Part shown: piece by piece, positions 42,286-51,088 of the stretch | Numbering within the stretch: the stretch's first letter is position 1 | Layout: every line of letters starts with the position of its first letter | DNA from: HLUCCA09 sp965277275 | Lineage (GTDB): Bacteria > Pseudomonadota > Alphaproteobacteria > Rhodobacterales > Rhodobacteraceae | Assembly: GCA_965277275.1 (NCBI GenBank) | Contig: CBDICG010000001.1 | Coordinates: forward strand, 434,001-498,000 | Direction: 5' to 3' | Length of the DNA stretch: 64,000 bases | Notes under the pieces: model-generated | Database searches by the model: none | Seen by the model: the letters and a program-made list of their open reading frames with translations, nothing else | Told to the model about the DNA's origin: nothing | Position numbers and translations under genes: made by a program

Positions 42286-42651
42286 TCACTCCCACTCAAG
42301 CGCGCCCTTCTTCCACTCGTAGGCAAACCCGATCGTGAGCACCGCGAGGAACACCATCATCGACCAGAAAGCCGCCATGGAAAACTCGCCGAAGGCGACG
42401 GCCCAAGGGAACAGAAACGCCACTTCGAGATCGAAAATGATGAACAGGATCGAGACGAGGTAGAACCGCACGTCGAACTTCATCCGCGCATCGTCGAAGG
42501 CGTTGAACCCGCACTCATAGGCCGAGACCTTCTCGGGATCCGGGTTGCGCACCGCCACAATGGCCGCGGCAAGTATCAGAACGAGGCCCAATCCGATGGC
42601 AATCCCGAGAAACACGAGGATTGGCAGGTATTCGCGCAGCAACTCGTCCAT
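42286..42651 (-). CDS. nuoA: NADH-quinone oxidoreductase subunit A
   Basis: A 121-residue, three-helix membrane subunit (ND3 homologue). The switch loop SAYECGFNAFDDARMKFDVRFYLVSILFIIFDLEVAFLFPW, described by its ECG and FDLE motifs, is intact, including the loop Cys. The ATG at 42651 follows GGGAGAG. It is the first gene of the nuo array and is divergent from hisF, with about 150 bp between the starts that must hold both promoters. Confidence 0.96.
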   Translation of the reverse strand: MDELLREYLPILVFLGIAIGLGLVLILAAAIVAVRNPDPEKVSAYECGFNAFDDARMKFDVRFYLVSILFIIFDLEVAFLFPWAVAFGEFSMAAFWSMMVFLAVLTIGFAYEWKKGALEWE

Positions 42652-42803
42652 CGACTCGCTCTCCCAGAGGGGTATCGGCGGGGATCGCAGCCCCCTACGT
42701 CTTCTCTCATGCCCGTCCCGGGCGGTAAAGAACATCGGAAGCAATGTCGCGGGGGCGGCTGGCTGCTCTGGCCAGTGGAGCGCTGATCCCGTACACCGCA
42801 GCC

Positions 42804-43586
42804 ATGTTGAAGACCCGCATCATCCCATGCCTCGATGTCAAAGACGGTCGCGTCGTCAAGGGCGTCAACTTCGTCGACCTGATCGACGCGGGCGATCCCG
42901 TCGAAGCCGCGATGGCGTATGATGCCGCCGGTGCCGACGAGCTGTGCTTTCTCGACATCGCCGCAACGCACGAAAATCGCGGCACGATGTACGATCTTGC
43001 CACCCGGACGGCCGAGCACTGCTTCATGCCACTGACGATCGGCGGCGGCGTGCGCACCCCCGACGACGTGCGCGCCCTGCTTCTGGCCGGGGCCGACAAG
43101 GTGTCGTTCAACTCCGCAGCCGTGGCTGACCCCGATGTCGTCGCGCGCTCGGCCGACAAGTTCGGCTCGCAATGCATCGTCGTGGCCATAGACGCGAAGT
43201 CGGTCGCGCCGGGCCGGTGGGAGATCTTCACCCATGGCGGGCGCCGCGAGACTGGTATCGATGCGCTCGAATTCGCGGCAACGGTCGTCGAGAAAGGTGC
43301 AGGTGAGATCCTGCTGACCTCGATGGATCGCGACGGCACGCGCGCTGGGTTCGACCTGACGCTGACGCGCGCGATCTCCGATGCGGTCGGCGTCCCCGTG
43401 ATTGCATCCGGGGGCGTGGGTACGCTCGATCATCTTGTCGAGGGCGTGAAAGCCGGTGCCTCGGCCGTTCTTGCGGCCTCGATCTTTCACTTCGGGGATC
43501 ACACGATCTCAGAGGCCAAAACCCACATGGCCGCCGCGGGCGTTGCGGTGCGCCCCGCATCAGAGACCCTTTCCGCGACCGTCTGA
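42804..43586 (+). CDS. hisF: Imidazole glycerol phosphate synthase subunit HisF
   Basis: The 260-residue cyclase subunit that, with HisH glutaminase, converts PRFAR to IGP and AICAR in histidine synthesis. The TIM-barrel catalytic residues are in place: MLKTRIIPCLDVKDGRVVKGVNF (Asp11) and LTSMDRDGTRAGFD (Asp130 region), with GGGVRT and ASGGVG phosphate sites. The ATG at 42804 gives the usual N-terminus. hisE follows 9 bp later. Confidence 0.97.
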   Translation: MLKTRIIPCLDVKDGRVVKGVNFVDLIDAGDPVEAAMAYDAAGADELCFLDIAATHENRGTMYDLATRTAEHCFMPLTIGGGVRTPDDVRALLLAGADKVSFNSAAVADPDVVARSADKFGSQCIVVAIDAKSVAPGRWEIFTHGGRRETGIDALEFAATVVEKGAGEILLTSMDRDGTRAGFDLTLTRAISDAVGVPVIASGGVGTLDHLVEGVKAGASAVLAASIFHFGDHTISEAKTHMAAAGVAVRPASETLSATV

Positions 43587-43595
43587 GGCAGACCC

Positions 43596-43919
43596 ATGGC
43601 AGATGATCCTCTCGACAGACTGGCCCAGACCATCGCCAACCGCGTGGGCGGCGATCCCGAACAAAGCTGGACGGCGAAGCTGCTTGCCCGCGGGCCGGAG
43701 AAATGTGCGGAGAAGTTTGGCGAAGAAGCGGTCGAGGCGGTGATCGAAGCCGTCCGAGGTGATCCCGACAAGCTGGTCGCAGAGGCCGCCGACGTCCTCT
43801 ATCACCTTCTCGTGATGTGTGCGGCCCGCGGCGTCACACTTGATGACATCCGCACGGAGCTTGCCCGGCGCGAAGGCACGTCGGGCCTAGCCGAAAAGAA
43901 AGCGCGAAACTCGGGTTAG
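43596..43919 (+). CDS. hisE: Phosphoribosyl-ATP pyrophosphatase
   Basis: A 107-residue MazG-like all-alpha hydrolase for the second step of histidine synthesis (PR-ATP to PR-AMP). KFGEEAVEAVIEA with its metal-binding Glu pairs and AEAADVLYHLLVMC are characteristic. HisE is separate from HisI, as is usual in alphaproteobacteria. It is the last gene of this small operon. Confidence 0.96.
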   Translation: MADDPLDRLAQTIANRVGGDPEQSWTAKLLARGPEKCAEKFGEEAVEAVIEAVRGDPDKLVAEAADVLYHLLVMCAARGVTLDDIRTELARREGTSGLAEKKARNSG

Positions 43920-43950
43920 GCATTAGGTTCGCGCCGTAAGTCTCTAAAAC

Positions 43951-44427
43951 TTATAGCTTTGAAGAGATTCTGCCGGTTGCGAAGCCACCCATGCGCAACT
44001 CCCCGTAGAGGCGCTGGTATTCGATCTTCGGACAGCGATCCATGACAACGGTCTTGCCAGCATCCAGAGCGGTACGCGCGGCCCCGTCGTGAACAACACC
44101 GATCTGCATCCATACCGTCGCAAGGCGCGGAAACACCTCCAATGCCTCGGCAACGAGGGGGGAGACATGTTCCGAGCGGCGGAAGATGTCGACCATGTCC
44201 ACATCGCCATCGACCTCGGAAAGCGTTGCGGCGACCCGTTCCCCGAAGAGCAACTTGCCCGCGATGCCCGGATTCACCGGAATGACTCGAAAACCTTTCA
44301 GTTTCAGATACCTGGCGACATAGTGGGATGGGCGCACAGGGTTGGCCGAGACCCCGACGCAGGCGATGGTCCGCGTGGACGTCAGAATGCGGCGCAGCGT
44401 GTCGTCGTCTGGCGGCGAGTAGGTCAT
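43951..44427 (-). CDS. CoA-binding domain protein (YccU type)
   Basis: A 158-residue single-domain Rossmann protein: TIACVGVSANPVRPSHYVARYLKLKGFRVIPVNP is the CoA-binding motif, followed by DVDMVDIFRRSEHVSPLVAEAL and the C-terminal VVMDRCPKIEY. The family has no firm reaction; it is suspected to bind CoA or acyl-CoA. The ATG at 44427 is preferred because upstream in-frame codons run through a terminator hairpin. It is convergent with hisE. Confidence 0.87.
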   Translation of the reverse strand: MTYSPPDDDTLRRILTSTRTIACVGVSANPVRPSHYVARYLKLKGFRVIPVNPGIAGKLLFGERVAATLSEVDGDVDMVDIFRRSEHVSPLVAEALEVFPRLATVWMQIGVVHDGAARTALDAGKTVVMDRCPKIEYQRLYGELRMGGFATGRISSKL

Positions 44428-44443
44428 GCGCGATCCATGAAAG

Positions 44444-44473
44444 AAAAAAGCGCCCAAGCCAAGGGCTGGGCGC
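44444..44473 (-). terminator. Rho-independent terminator
   Basis: On the minus strand a GCGCCCA ... TGGGCGC-type hairpin is followed directly by six T. It lies between the YHS gene and the CoA-binding gene and should end transcription of the former. Its end is only about 17 bases from the start of the latter, so it could also attenuate that gene. Confidence 0.75.
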
Positions 44474-44588
44474 AAAGTGCGGAACGAGGGACAGTAGGAT
44501 TGCGCTGCAGTTCCGAAACAGCGCCTAAAAGATAAATAGGACAGAATTCGCGTCGTCCAAGGGGGGATGAAGCGACATTCCTGCCCGG

Positions 44589-45035
44589 TCAGGCGCTCAA
44601 CACCTCCGGCCAGTTGGCTTCGCCGCGCGCGATGTTGCCCGGAATATCCCGCTCCCAGCGGCGTTGGATGCGGCGATTGAAGTTCAGGTAGAGCTTGTCG
44701 TCGACCACCTTCCACGCTTCTGGAATGGTCGATGCCGTATAGCCCTCGGCGACGGCCCATGCGCAGTAGCCGCCGAACTGCGGTGCATAGCGCTCGGGGT
44801 CGCTTTCAAAGAGACTGCGGCTCTCCACGCTTGCGAAACGCCACGTGGCGCCCCGCCAATCGAGCGTAATCGACGGGTCGCCCGCGACGGGCTTGCCAGC
44901 GGTGAAGTAGCCGGTCGGGTCTGTGCCATCGATGGCGATTCCATCCTCGGCATAGATCGACGGCGAGGCGGCGAACGCAACGCGGGGCAGCAGCAAGATG
45001 GCGGGCGCGGCAAGAAGAGCGCGGCGGGTCAGCAT
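44589..45035 (-). CDS. YHS domain-containing exported protein
   Basis: A 148-residue protein with a signal peptide (MLTRRALLAAPAILLLPRVAFA, a twin-Arg-like start without the full Tat motif). The mature part is a YHS-domain family member: GIAIDGTDPTGYFTAGKPVAG, RFASVESRSLFESDPERYAPQFGGYCAWAVAEGY, AWKVVDDKLYLNFN. Periplasmic YHS proteins of this sort are often adjacent to metal- or redox-handling genes; the single Cys in GGYCAWA is family-typical. The ATG follows AAGGAG. Confidence 0.85.
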   Translation of the reverse strand: MLTRRALLAAPAILLLPRVAFAASPSIYAEDGIAIDGTDPTGYFTAGKPVAGDPSITLDWRGATWRFASVESRSLFESDPERYAPQFGGYCAWAVAEGYTASTIPEAWKVVDDKLYLNFNRRIQRRWERDIPGNIARGEANWPEVLSA

Positions 45036-45201
45036 GGAGGTCTCCTTGTGGGGTCTGTGCTTCGATGAGCTTGATATGCGGCCATCCCCCGGGCGGCACC
45101 AGCCACGTGTCATGCTCTTCGCCCCCATGTGAGAGCGTGCGGCGATTTCCGTGAGAAGTGTTACAGCTCCCGGCCACGCCCGCTCACGCGTGGCACGTCT
45201 A

Positions 45202-45513
45202 TCAATCGAAGATGTCCTCGATCAGATCGAAAGCTTCCTCGAAGAGCCACTTCGAGCGCGATTTCTTCTTCTTTTGCTTCTTGGCTTTGGGTTTCGCAGG
45301 GCGCCGCGCATGCTCAAGGTCGGAGAACCTGTGCCCTTTCGCGGACCTCGCCTCGTTCTTGCGCCCCGGGCCCGAGCGCATCGGCATGGATTTAAGCTCG
45401 TGGAGCGGCGCACCGCACCCCTGGCAGCTCAGCTCGTGACGTCCGAAATCCAGGACGAGGGCCGCCCGCGTCCCGCAATAACAGCACGTTGCCACTTTGG
45501 TGTTGCGATGCAA
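45202..45513 (-). CDS. Small zinc-ribbon protein
   Basis: About 103 residues. An N-terminal zinc ribbon (CCYCGTR and CQGCGAP) is followed by a very basic Lys/Arg-rich stretch (KPKAKKQKKKKSRSKW) and an acidic amphipathic end (LFEEAFDLIEDIFD). The likely start is TTG at 45513, eight bases after GAAGGAG inside the rlmB 3' end; an ATG at 45540 overlapping rlmB is the alternative. The basic patch suggests nucleic-acid contact. The family is recognised only in general terms. Confidence 0.7.
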   Translation of the reverse strand: MHRNTKVATCCYCGTRAALVLDFGRHELSCQGCGAPLHELKSMPMRSGPGRKNEARSAKGHRFSDLEHARRPAKPKAKKQKKKKSRSKWLFEEAFDLIEDIFD

Positions 45514-45514
45514 G

Positions 45515-46294
45515 TCACGTCTCCTTCGTTTGCACCGCATATAGGGCAACGGCGGCGGCATTTGAGACGTTGAGCGATCCGAAGCTGCCAGCGGCCTCGA
45601 TCCGGGCAAGCCGGTCACAGATATCTTTCGTCCGGGCGCGCAATCCCGGCCCCTCTGCGCCAAGCACGAGGCCAATCGGGCAATTCAGCTGGCCAGCAGC
45701 CTCCGTGACGCTTTCCGTGGCCGTGCCGTCCAGGCCGATGAGGCCATAGCCGAGCTTCTGGAGCCGCTCCATGGCGTCGCCAAGGTTGCCGACGCGCAGA
45801 TAGGGCTGACGTTCGAGTGCCCCCGAGGCCGATTTCGCAAGCGCCCCCGTCTCCGGCGCGGCATGGCGGGCCGGTGCGATCACCGCCTTCGCGCCGAACA
45901 CTTCGGCCGAGCGCAGGATTGCGCCGACATTGTGCGGGTCGGTCACTCTGTCCAGCAGCACAACCCGGGGTGTGCCGTCCCCGACCGCGCAGACCTCATC
46001 GAGCGTGCCCCAATCGAGGGGATGCGCCTCCAGGGCGGCCCCCTGGTGCACCGAACCCGGATCCAACGGCGCCGAAAAGCGCCGTGCGTCGGCAATCTCT
46101 GGCTCGATGCCGCTTTCCGAAATGGCGTCGCCGAGCCGGTCCGCGGCGTTTTTGGTCACGATGAGCCGCACGTTTTCGCGCCGCGGATTATACAGCGCAT
46201 CCCGTACCGCGTGCAGCCCAAAGAGCCACACCGTGCGGGTGGCCTCCGCGCGCCGGGCCTTGTCGCGCGCGATCGCCCATGCGGGTTTTTTCAC
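45515..46294 (-). CDS. rlmB: 23S rRNA (guanosine-2'-O-)-methyltransferase RlmB (SpoU/TrmH family)
   Basis: A 259-residue SPOUT methyltransferase. An N-terminal substrate-binding domain (LFGLHAVRDALYNPRRENVRLIV) is followed by the trefoil-knot motifs: VVLLDRVTDPHNVGAILRSAEVFG, IGLVLGAEGPGLR and SLNVSNAAAVALYA. The start is GTG at 46294 with a GGAGAAGG site; upstream in-frame codons would read antisense through the tRNA gene. It is divergent from tRNA-Tyr. Confidence 0.9.
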   Translation of the reverse strand: MKKPAWAIARDKARRAEATRTVWLFGLHAVRDALYNPRRENVRLIVTKNAADRLGDAISESGIEPEIADARRFSAPLDPGSVHQGAALEAHPLDWGTLDEVCAVGDGTPRVVLLDRVTDPHNVGAILRSAEVFGAKAVIAPARHAAPETGALAKSASGALERQPYLRVGNLGDAMERLQKLGYGLIGLDGTATESVTEAAGQLNCPIGLVLGAEGPGLRARTKDICDRLARIEAAGSFGSLNVSNAAAVALYAVQTKET

Positions 46295-46459
46295 CGGCCT
46301 TCTCCGCCTGTTGCGTGCGGTACGGGCATAGGCCCGCACGCGCTCAGCGGCAAGCGCCGTCGCGCGCAAGCGCTGTGTCAGCCGTCCGCGGGCGAGCGCA
46401 CAGAACGGCACGATTATCGGTTGACCGCCCTGCGGACCGCGCCTAAAGACGCCCCCGAC

Positions 46460-46543
46460 GGGCGACGTGCTGCAAGGTGCGGCAGCGGACTGTAACTCCG
46501 CCGGGGAGACCCATGCCTGGTTCGATTCCAGGGTCGCCCACCA
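46460..46543 (+). tRNA. tRNA-Tyr (GTA)
   Basis: The acceptor arms GGGCGAC and GTCGCCC pair perfectly, followed by A and an encoded CCA. The anticodon stem GCGGA/TCCGC encloses CTGTAAC, giving anticodon GTA (46492-46494). The T arm is CCTGG-TTCGATT-CCAGG. The extended variable region (about 14 bases, with GGG and CCC that can pair) fits the class II structure of bacterial tRNA-Tyr. Confidence 0.95.
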
Positions 46544-46878
46544 TCCTCTCCGACAACGTGTGTCTTGCATTGCGCCGCCTTGGTCGGAGTACCAACGCGC
46601 CAAGCGGTGGCGCGCGCGCAGGCGCTCGCTCGCAGGGACGCCGCGCGACGTCGTCAGTGCCATTCTACGCGCTTGTCCATGCTGCTTTTCCGGTCCGGGT
46701 GCCAGCGGCCCGCGCGCACAATACCGGAACGTGCGGCAGCAAGGCGCTGCCCCGTGTCGACTTCCGACCCTTGACCACTCTTTTCGAGAGACGCACACCC
46801 GCCGGGGCACGACCATTCAAGCCACGCGCTCGAAATGAGCGTCATCACGGCCCGATTGTTCGACAAAGGAGAAGAGCG
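46544..46878. other. Intergenic region between tRNA-Tyr and gltS
   Basis: About 335 bases with no supported gene. The frame that runs into gltS from here is open but has arginine/proline-rich shadow composition. No integrase, direct repeat of the tRNA 3' end or other sign of a tRNA-targeted island is seen. Confidence 0.4.
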
Positions 46879-48129
46879 ATGGACGCACCAACGCTGGCAG
46901 AGCCGATCCAGATCAAGGCGTTTGTGGCGTTCACGCTCGGAATCGTCGTCTATTTCCTCGGCGCGCGCACAACCAGCCGCTTCCCGATTCTGCAGAAGTA
47001 CAGCATCCCCGAACCGGTGAGTGGGGGCCTGATCGCTGCCCTTGTCGCGCTTGTCATCGTGCTCCTGACGGGCCGCGCGATCGAATATGACCTCGCCGTG
47101 CGCGACTTCCTGCTGGTCTACTTTTTCACCACCGTTGGCCTGAATGCCCGTGTGGCGGATCTCGTCAAGGGCGGGCCCCTGCTGGCGCTCCTGCTGTTTC
47201 TGACGATCGCCTACATGCTGATCCAGAACGCAGTGGGCGCGTTGGGGGCGGCGCTCTTCGGTTTGCCGCCGCAGGCCGGGGTGTTGCTCGGCACGGCATC
47301 GCTGATCGGTGGGCACGGCACCGCGATCGCCTGGGGGCCGACGATCGAGTCGAGTTACGGCTTTGCCGGCGCATCTGAACTGGGGATCGCCTCGGCCACG
47401 ATCGGGCTTGTCCTCGCGAGCCTTCTTGGCGGTCCCATCGCCCGCTTCCTGATCGAGCGCAACAGCCTCGCCCCGGCCGGTGTGCCCGAGGGTTACGTTG
47501 CAACCGCAGCGACCTTCGCGGATACGCCCGATGAAACGGCTGACGACGACCTAGACGAGATCAACAAGGTCTCCCTCATGCGCAGCATCCTTTGGATCCA
47601 CCTCTCCATCGGGCTGGGCGCTGTCGTGTTCGAGGCGATGGAGGCTGCGGGGATCATGCTGCCGCTCTTTGTCCCCTGCCTTCTGAGCGCGATCCTGCTG
47701 TCCAACCTGATCCCGGCTCTCTTTCCACGCCGCACGTTCCGCATGCGCTCCAGGGCAACCCAGCTCATCGCCGAGTTCAGCCTGTCGGTCTTTCTCGCAA
47801 TGTCGCTCATGAGCATGCAGCTCTGGACCCTTGCATCGAGCGCCAGCGTACTGGCCGTCACGATGCTCCTGCAATCTGTCGTCGCGACGCTCTTTATTGT
47901 GTTTGTCGTGTTTCGCGCGATGGGACGGGACTATTTCGCGGGGGTCCTGTCGGCCGGTTTCGCCGGTTTTGCGCTCGGAGCCACTCCCACCGCCATCGCA
48001 AACATGACGGCTGTCACCCAACGCTATGGCCCCTCCCCGCTTGCCTTCATCGTTCTGCCGTTGGTGTCCGCATTCTTCGTCGACCTCGCGAACGCGCTGA
48101 TCATCCAGAAATTCCTGACGCTTTGGTAA
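46879..48129 (+). CDS. gltS: Sodium/glutamate symporter
   Basis: A 416-residue inner-membrane transporter of the GltS (ESS) family. About ten to eleven membrane helices in two repeats are visible, with the re-entrant loop motifs GTASLIGGHGTAIAWGP and, in the second half, GFAGFALGATPTAIANMTAVTQRYGPSPLAF. The ATG at 46879 follows AAAGGAG. The hydrophilic central loop (about 205-235) is acidic. It stands alone downstream of tRNA-Tyr. Confidence 0.92.
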   Translation: MDAPTLAEPIQIKAFVAFTLGIVVYFLGARTTSRFPILQKYSIPEPVSGGLIAALVALVIVLLTGRAIEYDLAVRDFLLVYFFTTVGLNARVADLVKGGPLLALLLFLTIAYMLIQNAVGALGAALFGLPPQAGVLLGTASLIGGHGTAIAWGPTIESSYGFAGASELGIASATIGLVLASLLGGPIARFLIERNSLAPAGVPEGYVATAATFADTPDETADDDLDEINKVSLMRSILWIHLSIGLGAVVFEAMEAAGIMLPLFVPCLLSAILLSNLIPALFPRRTFRMRSRATQLIAEFSLSVFLAMSLMSMQLWTLASSASVLAVTMLLQSVVATLFIVFVVFRAMGRDYFAGVLSAGFAGFALGATPTAIANMTAVTQRYGPSPLAFIVLPLVSAFFVDLANALIIQKFLTLW

Positions 48130-48274
48130 TGACGATTGTTCAGTGGCGGTGAGGCGGCAAGGATGTGTGGTCTGTGCCCGCGCAAACGCGTCGCCGCGCT
48201 CGAATCTGGCGACTCATTGCGCCATAGGCACGCACGCGCTGGTCACTCCCGCGCGGAGCCCCTAGCCTGTCGCC

Positions 48275-49267
48275 ATGTCGTCACCGCCGTTCAATATCCT
48301 CGCGATCGTTCAGGCCGGCCGGCTGCAATACGAAGCTGTTTTGCTCGCGGCCTCGCTTCGTGCCATGGATCCAGGTTTCGCGGGGCGTCTGATCCTGGCG
48401 GAGCCGCAACCCACCGGCGCATGGGCCGGGCACAGCACGCGCATCGATAGCCCGCAGGTGCATTCGGCTCTCGAGCGGCTGGAAGCCGAGATCGTGCCCT
48501 TCCACGCCACCCATTTTGGCGCCGCCTACCCCTACGGCAACAAGATCGAGGCTCTCGCGCTGCTTCCCCCCGATGAGCCCTTCCTCTTTCTGGACACAGA
48601 TACCCTTGTAACCGACCCACTGTCAGACCTGCCCATCGCGACGATTGCACCGGCTGCGTCCATGCGGCGCGAGGGGACATGGCCGACGCTGGAGCTCTAT
48701 GGCCCCGGATATACCGCGATCTGGCGCAGTCTCTACGACAAGTTCGATCTGGACTTCGAAAGCTCGCTCGATCTCTCGCACCCGGACGAGTACTGGCAAC
48801 GCTATCTCTACTTCAACGCCGGCTGGTTCTGCGGCCCGCGCGCCGGCGAGTTCGGTGCGAGCTTTATCAACATGGCCCTGGCTATCCGGGATGATCCGCC
48901 CGCCGAGCTTACACTCCAGCTGCTCGATCCCTGGCTCGATCAGGTTGCCCTGCCCCTCGTTATCCACAAGCTGCGTGGTGGGCGCCCCGGGCCAGAGCTC
49001 AATGGGCTGGACGGCGACGTAACGTGCCATTGGCGCGTCCTGTCGCTCCTCTTTGCCCGTGAAAGCGACCGGACCATTGAAATCCTGCGCGAGGTGGCCT
49101 CTCCGAACTGGGTCAAGCGGGCGCTCAAGGAACACGAGCCATTCAAGCGCTTGCTCTATCAGCGCAAGGGAGCGCGCGTGCGCGAGATGTTCGACCGTGA
49201 GAACCTTCCCCACCCGGAGGCCAAGCTGCGCCGTCGGCTAAAGAACGCAGGGCTGTGGTTGCGCTGA
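48275..49267 (+). CDS. GT8-like glycosyltransferase
   Basis: A 330-residue protein with a GT-A fold: YGNKIEALALLPPDEPFLFLDTDTLV supplies the nucleotide-sugar site with the DxD motif at about 107-109, and YFNAGWFCGPRAGEFG and DVTCHW resemble acceptor and metal sites of galactosyltransferase-like (GT8) enzymes. No membrane helix is present, so it is cytosolic. The next gene on the same strand is metY, apparently unrelated. Sugar and acceptor are unknown. Confidence 0.7.
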   Translation: MSSPPFNILAIVQAGRLQYEAVLLAASLRAMDPGFAGRLILAEPQPTGAWAGHSTRIDSPQVHSALERLEAEIVPFHATHFGAAYPYGNKIEALALLPPDEPFLFLDTDTLVTDPLSDLPIATIAPAASMRREGTWPTLELYGPGYTAIWRSLYDKFDLDFESSLDLSHPDEYWQRYLYFNAGWFCGPRAGEFGASFINMALAIRDDPPAELTLQLLDPWLDQVALPLVIHKLRGGRPGPELNGLDGDVTCHWRVLSLLFARESDRTIEILREVASPNWVKRALKEHEPFKRLLYQRKGARVREMFDRENLPHPEAKLRRRLKNAGLWLR

Positions 49268-49435
49268 TTGGACGAACACATCGCTGAATGGGCGCTCCGC
49301 CGACGGAGGGGCGTTCCGTTTCCGCGCAGGGAAAGTGCCAATCGTTCGCCTGACGCCAACATCCCTTCTCCGTGCCCCATTGCTCCGGCAGAGCGCTTTT
49401 CGCTAGAAGGCAGGCAAACAACCAGGGAGACCCCG

Positions 49436-50737
49436 ATGTCCGATGCGCCTCAGTATGGCTTCGACACGTTACAGGTTCACGCCGGTGCCCGGCCCGATCC
49501 GGCGACCGGCGCTCGCCAGACGCCGATTTATCAATCGACCGCCTTTGTCTTTCGCGATGCCGAGCACGCGGCCGCGCTCTTCAACCTGCAGGAAGTAGGC
49601 TTCATCTACTCGCGGCTGACGAACCCGACCGTCGCCGTGCTGCAGGAACGCCTCGCGACACTCGAAGGCGGTGTTGGCGCTGTCTGTTGTTCGTCGGGCC
49701 ACGCAGCCCAGATCATGGCGCTTTTCCCGTTGATGGGCCCGGGCAAGAACATCATCGCCTCGACGCGCCTCTACGGCGGCACGGTCACCCAGTTCAGCCA
49801 GACGATCAAGCGGTTCGGCTGGACGGCCAAGTTCGTCGACGTGGACGATCTCGACGCGCTCGAGGCAGCCATCGATGGCGACACGCGCGCGATTTTTTGT
49901 GAGTCCATCGCCAACCCGGGCGGGCACATCGCCGATCTCAGGGCGATTGCCGGGGTCGCGGACGGTGCGGGCATCCCGCTTGTCGTCGACAACACGTCGG
50001 CCACCCCGTATCTCTGCCGCCCGATCGAGCATGGCGCAACGCTCGTCGTGCACTCGACGACGAAGTACCTGACCGGCAACGGCACCGTCACCGGGGGCGC
50101 GGTAGTCGACTCTGGCAAGTTCGACTGGGCCGCGTCAGACAAGTTCCCCTCTCTTTCGGAGCCGGAACCGGCCTATCACGGCCTCAAGTTCGCCGAGACC
50201 TTCGGGCCGCTGGCCTTCACCTTCCATGGTATTGCAATCGGATTGCGCGACCTCGGCATGACGATGAATCCGCAGGCCGCCCATTACACGCTGATGGGCA
50301 TCGAGACGCTGTCACTCCGGATGGACCGGCATGTGGAGAACGCGATGAAGATCGCGGCTTGGCTGGAAGCCGATCCCCGGATCGAAAAGGTAACCTATGC
50401 CGGCCTGCCCTCGTCGCCCTACGCGGCCCGGGTTCCGCACGTGTGCCCGAAAGGCGCCGGGGCGCTCTTCACGTTCGCTGTCGCCGGGGGCTACGAAGCC
50501 TGCGTGCGGCTGGTCGACAGTGTGGAGATCTTCAGCCACGTCGCCAATCTCGGCGACACCCGCTCGCTGATCATCCACTCCGCGTCGACCACGCACCGTC
50601 AGCTCACGCCCGAACAGCAAGAGGCTGCAGGCGCCGGTCCCAACGTGGTGCGGGTTTCGATCGGGATCGAGAACGCCGAAGACCTGATTGCCGATCTCGA
50701 CCAGGCCCTCGGAAAGGCCGTGGCTGTGGCTGCCTGA
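49436..50737 (+). CDS. metY: O-acetylhomoserine aminocarboxypropyltransferase
   Basis: A 433-residue PLP enzyme of the Cys/Met-metabolism family that makes homocysteine (or methionine) from O-acetylhomoserine and sulfide (or methanethiol). GFDTLQVHAGARPDPATGARQTPIYQSTAF is the family N-terminus, and the PLP-binding lysine lies in HSTTKYLTGNGTVTGG. The ATG at 49436 has a CAGGGAG site. A 168-bp leader separates it from the preceding gene; I could not establish a SAM riboswitch in it. Confidence 0.93.
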   Translation: MSDAPQYGFDTLQVHAGARPDPATGARQTPIYQSTAFVFRDAEHAAALFNLQEVGFIYSRLTNPTVAVLQERLATLEGGVGAVCCSSGHAAQIMALFPLMGPGKNIIASTRLYGGTVTQFSQTIKRFGWTAKFVDVDDLDALEAAIDGDTRAIFCESIANPGGHIADLRAIAGVADGAGIPLVVDNTSATPYLCRPIEHGATLVVHSTTKYLTGNGTVTGGAVVDSGKFDWAASDKFPSLSEPEPAYHGLKFAETFGPLAFTFHGIAIGLRDLGMTMNPQAAHYTLMGIETLSLRMDRHVENAMKIAAWLEADPRIEKVTYAGLPSSPYAARVPHVCPKGAGALFTFAVAGGYEACVRLVDSVEIFSHVANLGDTRSLIIHSASTTHRQLTPEQQEAAGAGPNVVRVSIGIENAEDLIADLDQALGKAVAVAA

Positions 50738-50753
50738 GCAGGACGCCTTCCGG

Positions 50754-50789
50754 CACGGGCGCGCCTCGCCTTCTGCGCGCGCGCCCGTG
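50754..50789. repeat. Strong GC hairpin after metY
   Basis: An 11-base inverted repeat (CACGGGCGCGC and GCGCGCCCGTG) with a 14-base loop, 17 bases after the metY stop. It has no T-tract, so it is more likely a transcript-stabilising hairpin or a rho-assisted end than an intrinsic terminator. Confidence 0.5.
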
Positions 50790-50802
50790 ACCGGGTTCGG
50801 AT

Positions 50803-50836
50803 GCCTCCGGCGGGGATATTTGGCGGCACAATGAAG
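50803..50836 (+). repeat. Intergenic repeat element, copy 1
   Basis: Contains GCCTCCGGCGGGGATATTT followed by a GGCACAATGAAG end. The same arrangement recurs at 53111-53157 and, inverted, at 63936-63969. All three lie just past stop codons. I recall this family as abundant in Rhodobacteraceae intergenic DNA. Confidence 0.65.
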
Positions 50837-51088
50837 ATCAGGGCGCGCGGCGCGTTGTCTGTTACCGTGTGGCACTTGCGGATCGTTGGCGTTTTTGGGG
50901 GCGACCCGCATTGCCGTTCGCCTTGTTCGTTCAGCGCTGGCATTGGGACGACCATGACGCGGGGGACGCGTGTGACTTGCGGGAAATGTCGCTGCGGGTC
51001 GTCTGCGCGCAATATCGATGCATTTTGGAATTGACCCCGAACGCCGCTGCACCTAACTTCGGCGCACTTGGACAAGGAGACAGGCTCG

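Noticed and set aside
46440..46880. A genomic island integrated at tRNA-Tyr
   Set aside because: No integrase, no repeat of the tRNA 3' end and ordinary neighbouring genes.
49290..49325. Hairpin after the GT8-like gene as a terminator
   Set aside because: The stem is bulged and the T-tract is interrupted, so it is too weak to list as a terminator.
49268..49435. Possible SAM riboswitch in the metY leader
   Set aside because: A GCTAGAAGGC segment loosely resembles part of SAM-II, but I could not build the conserved pseudoknot. A covariance-model search would decide it.
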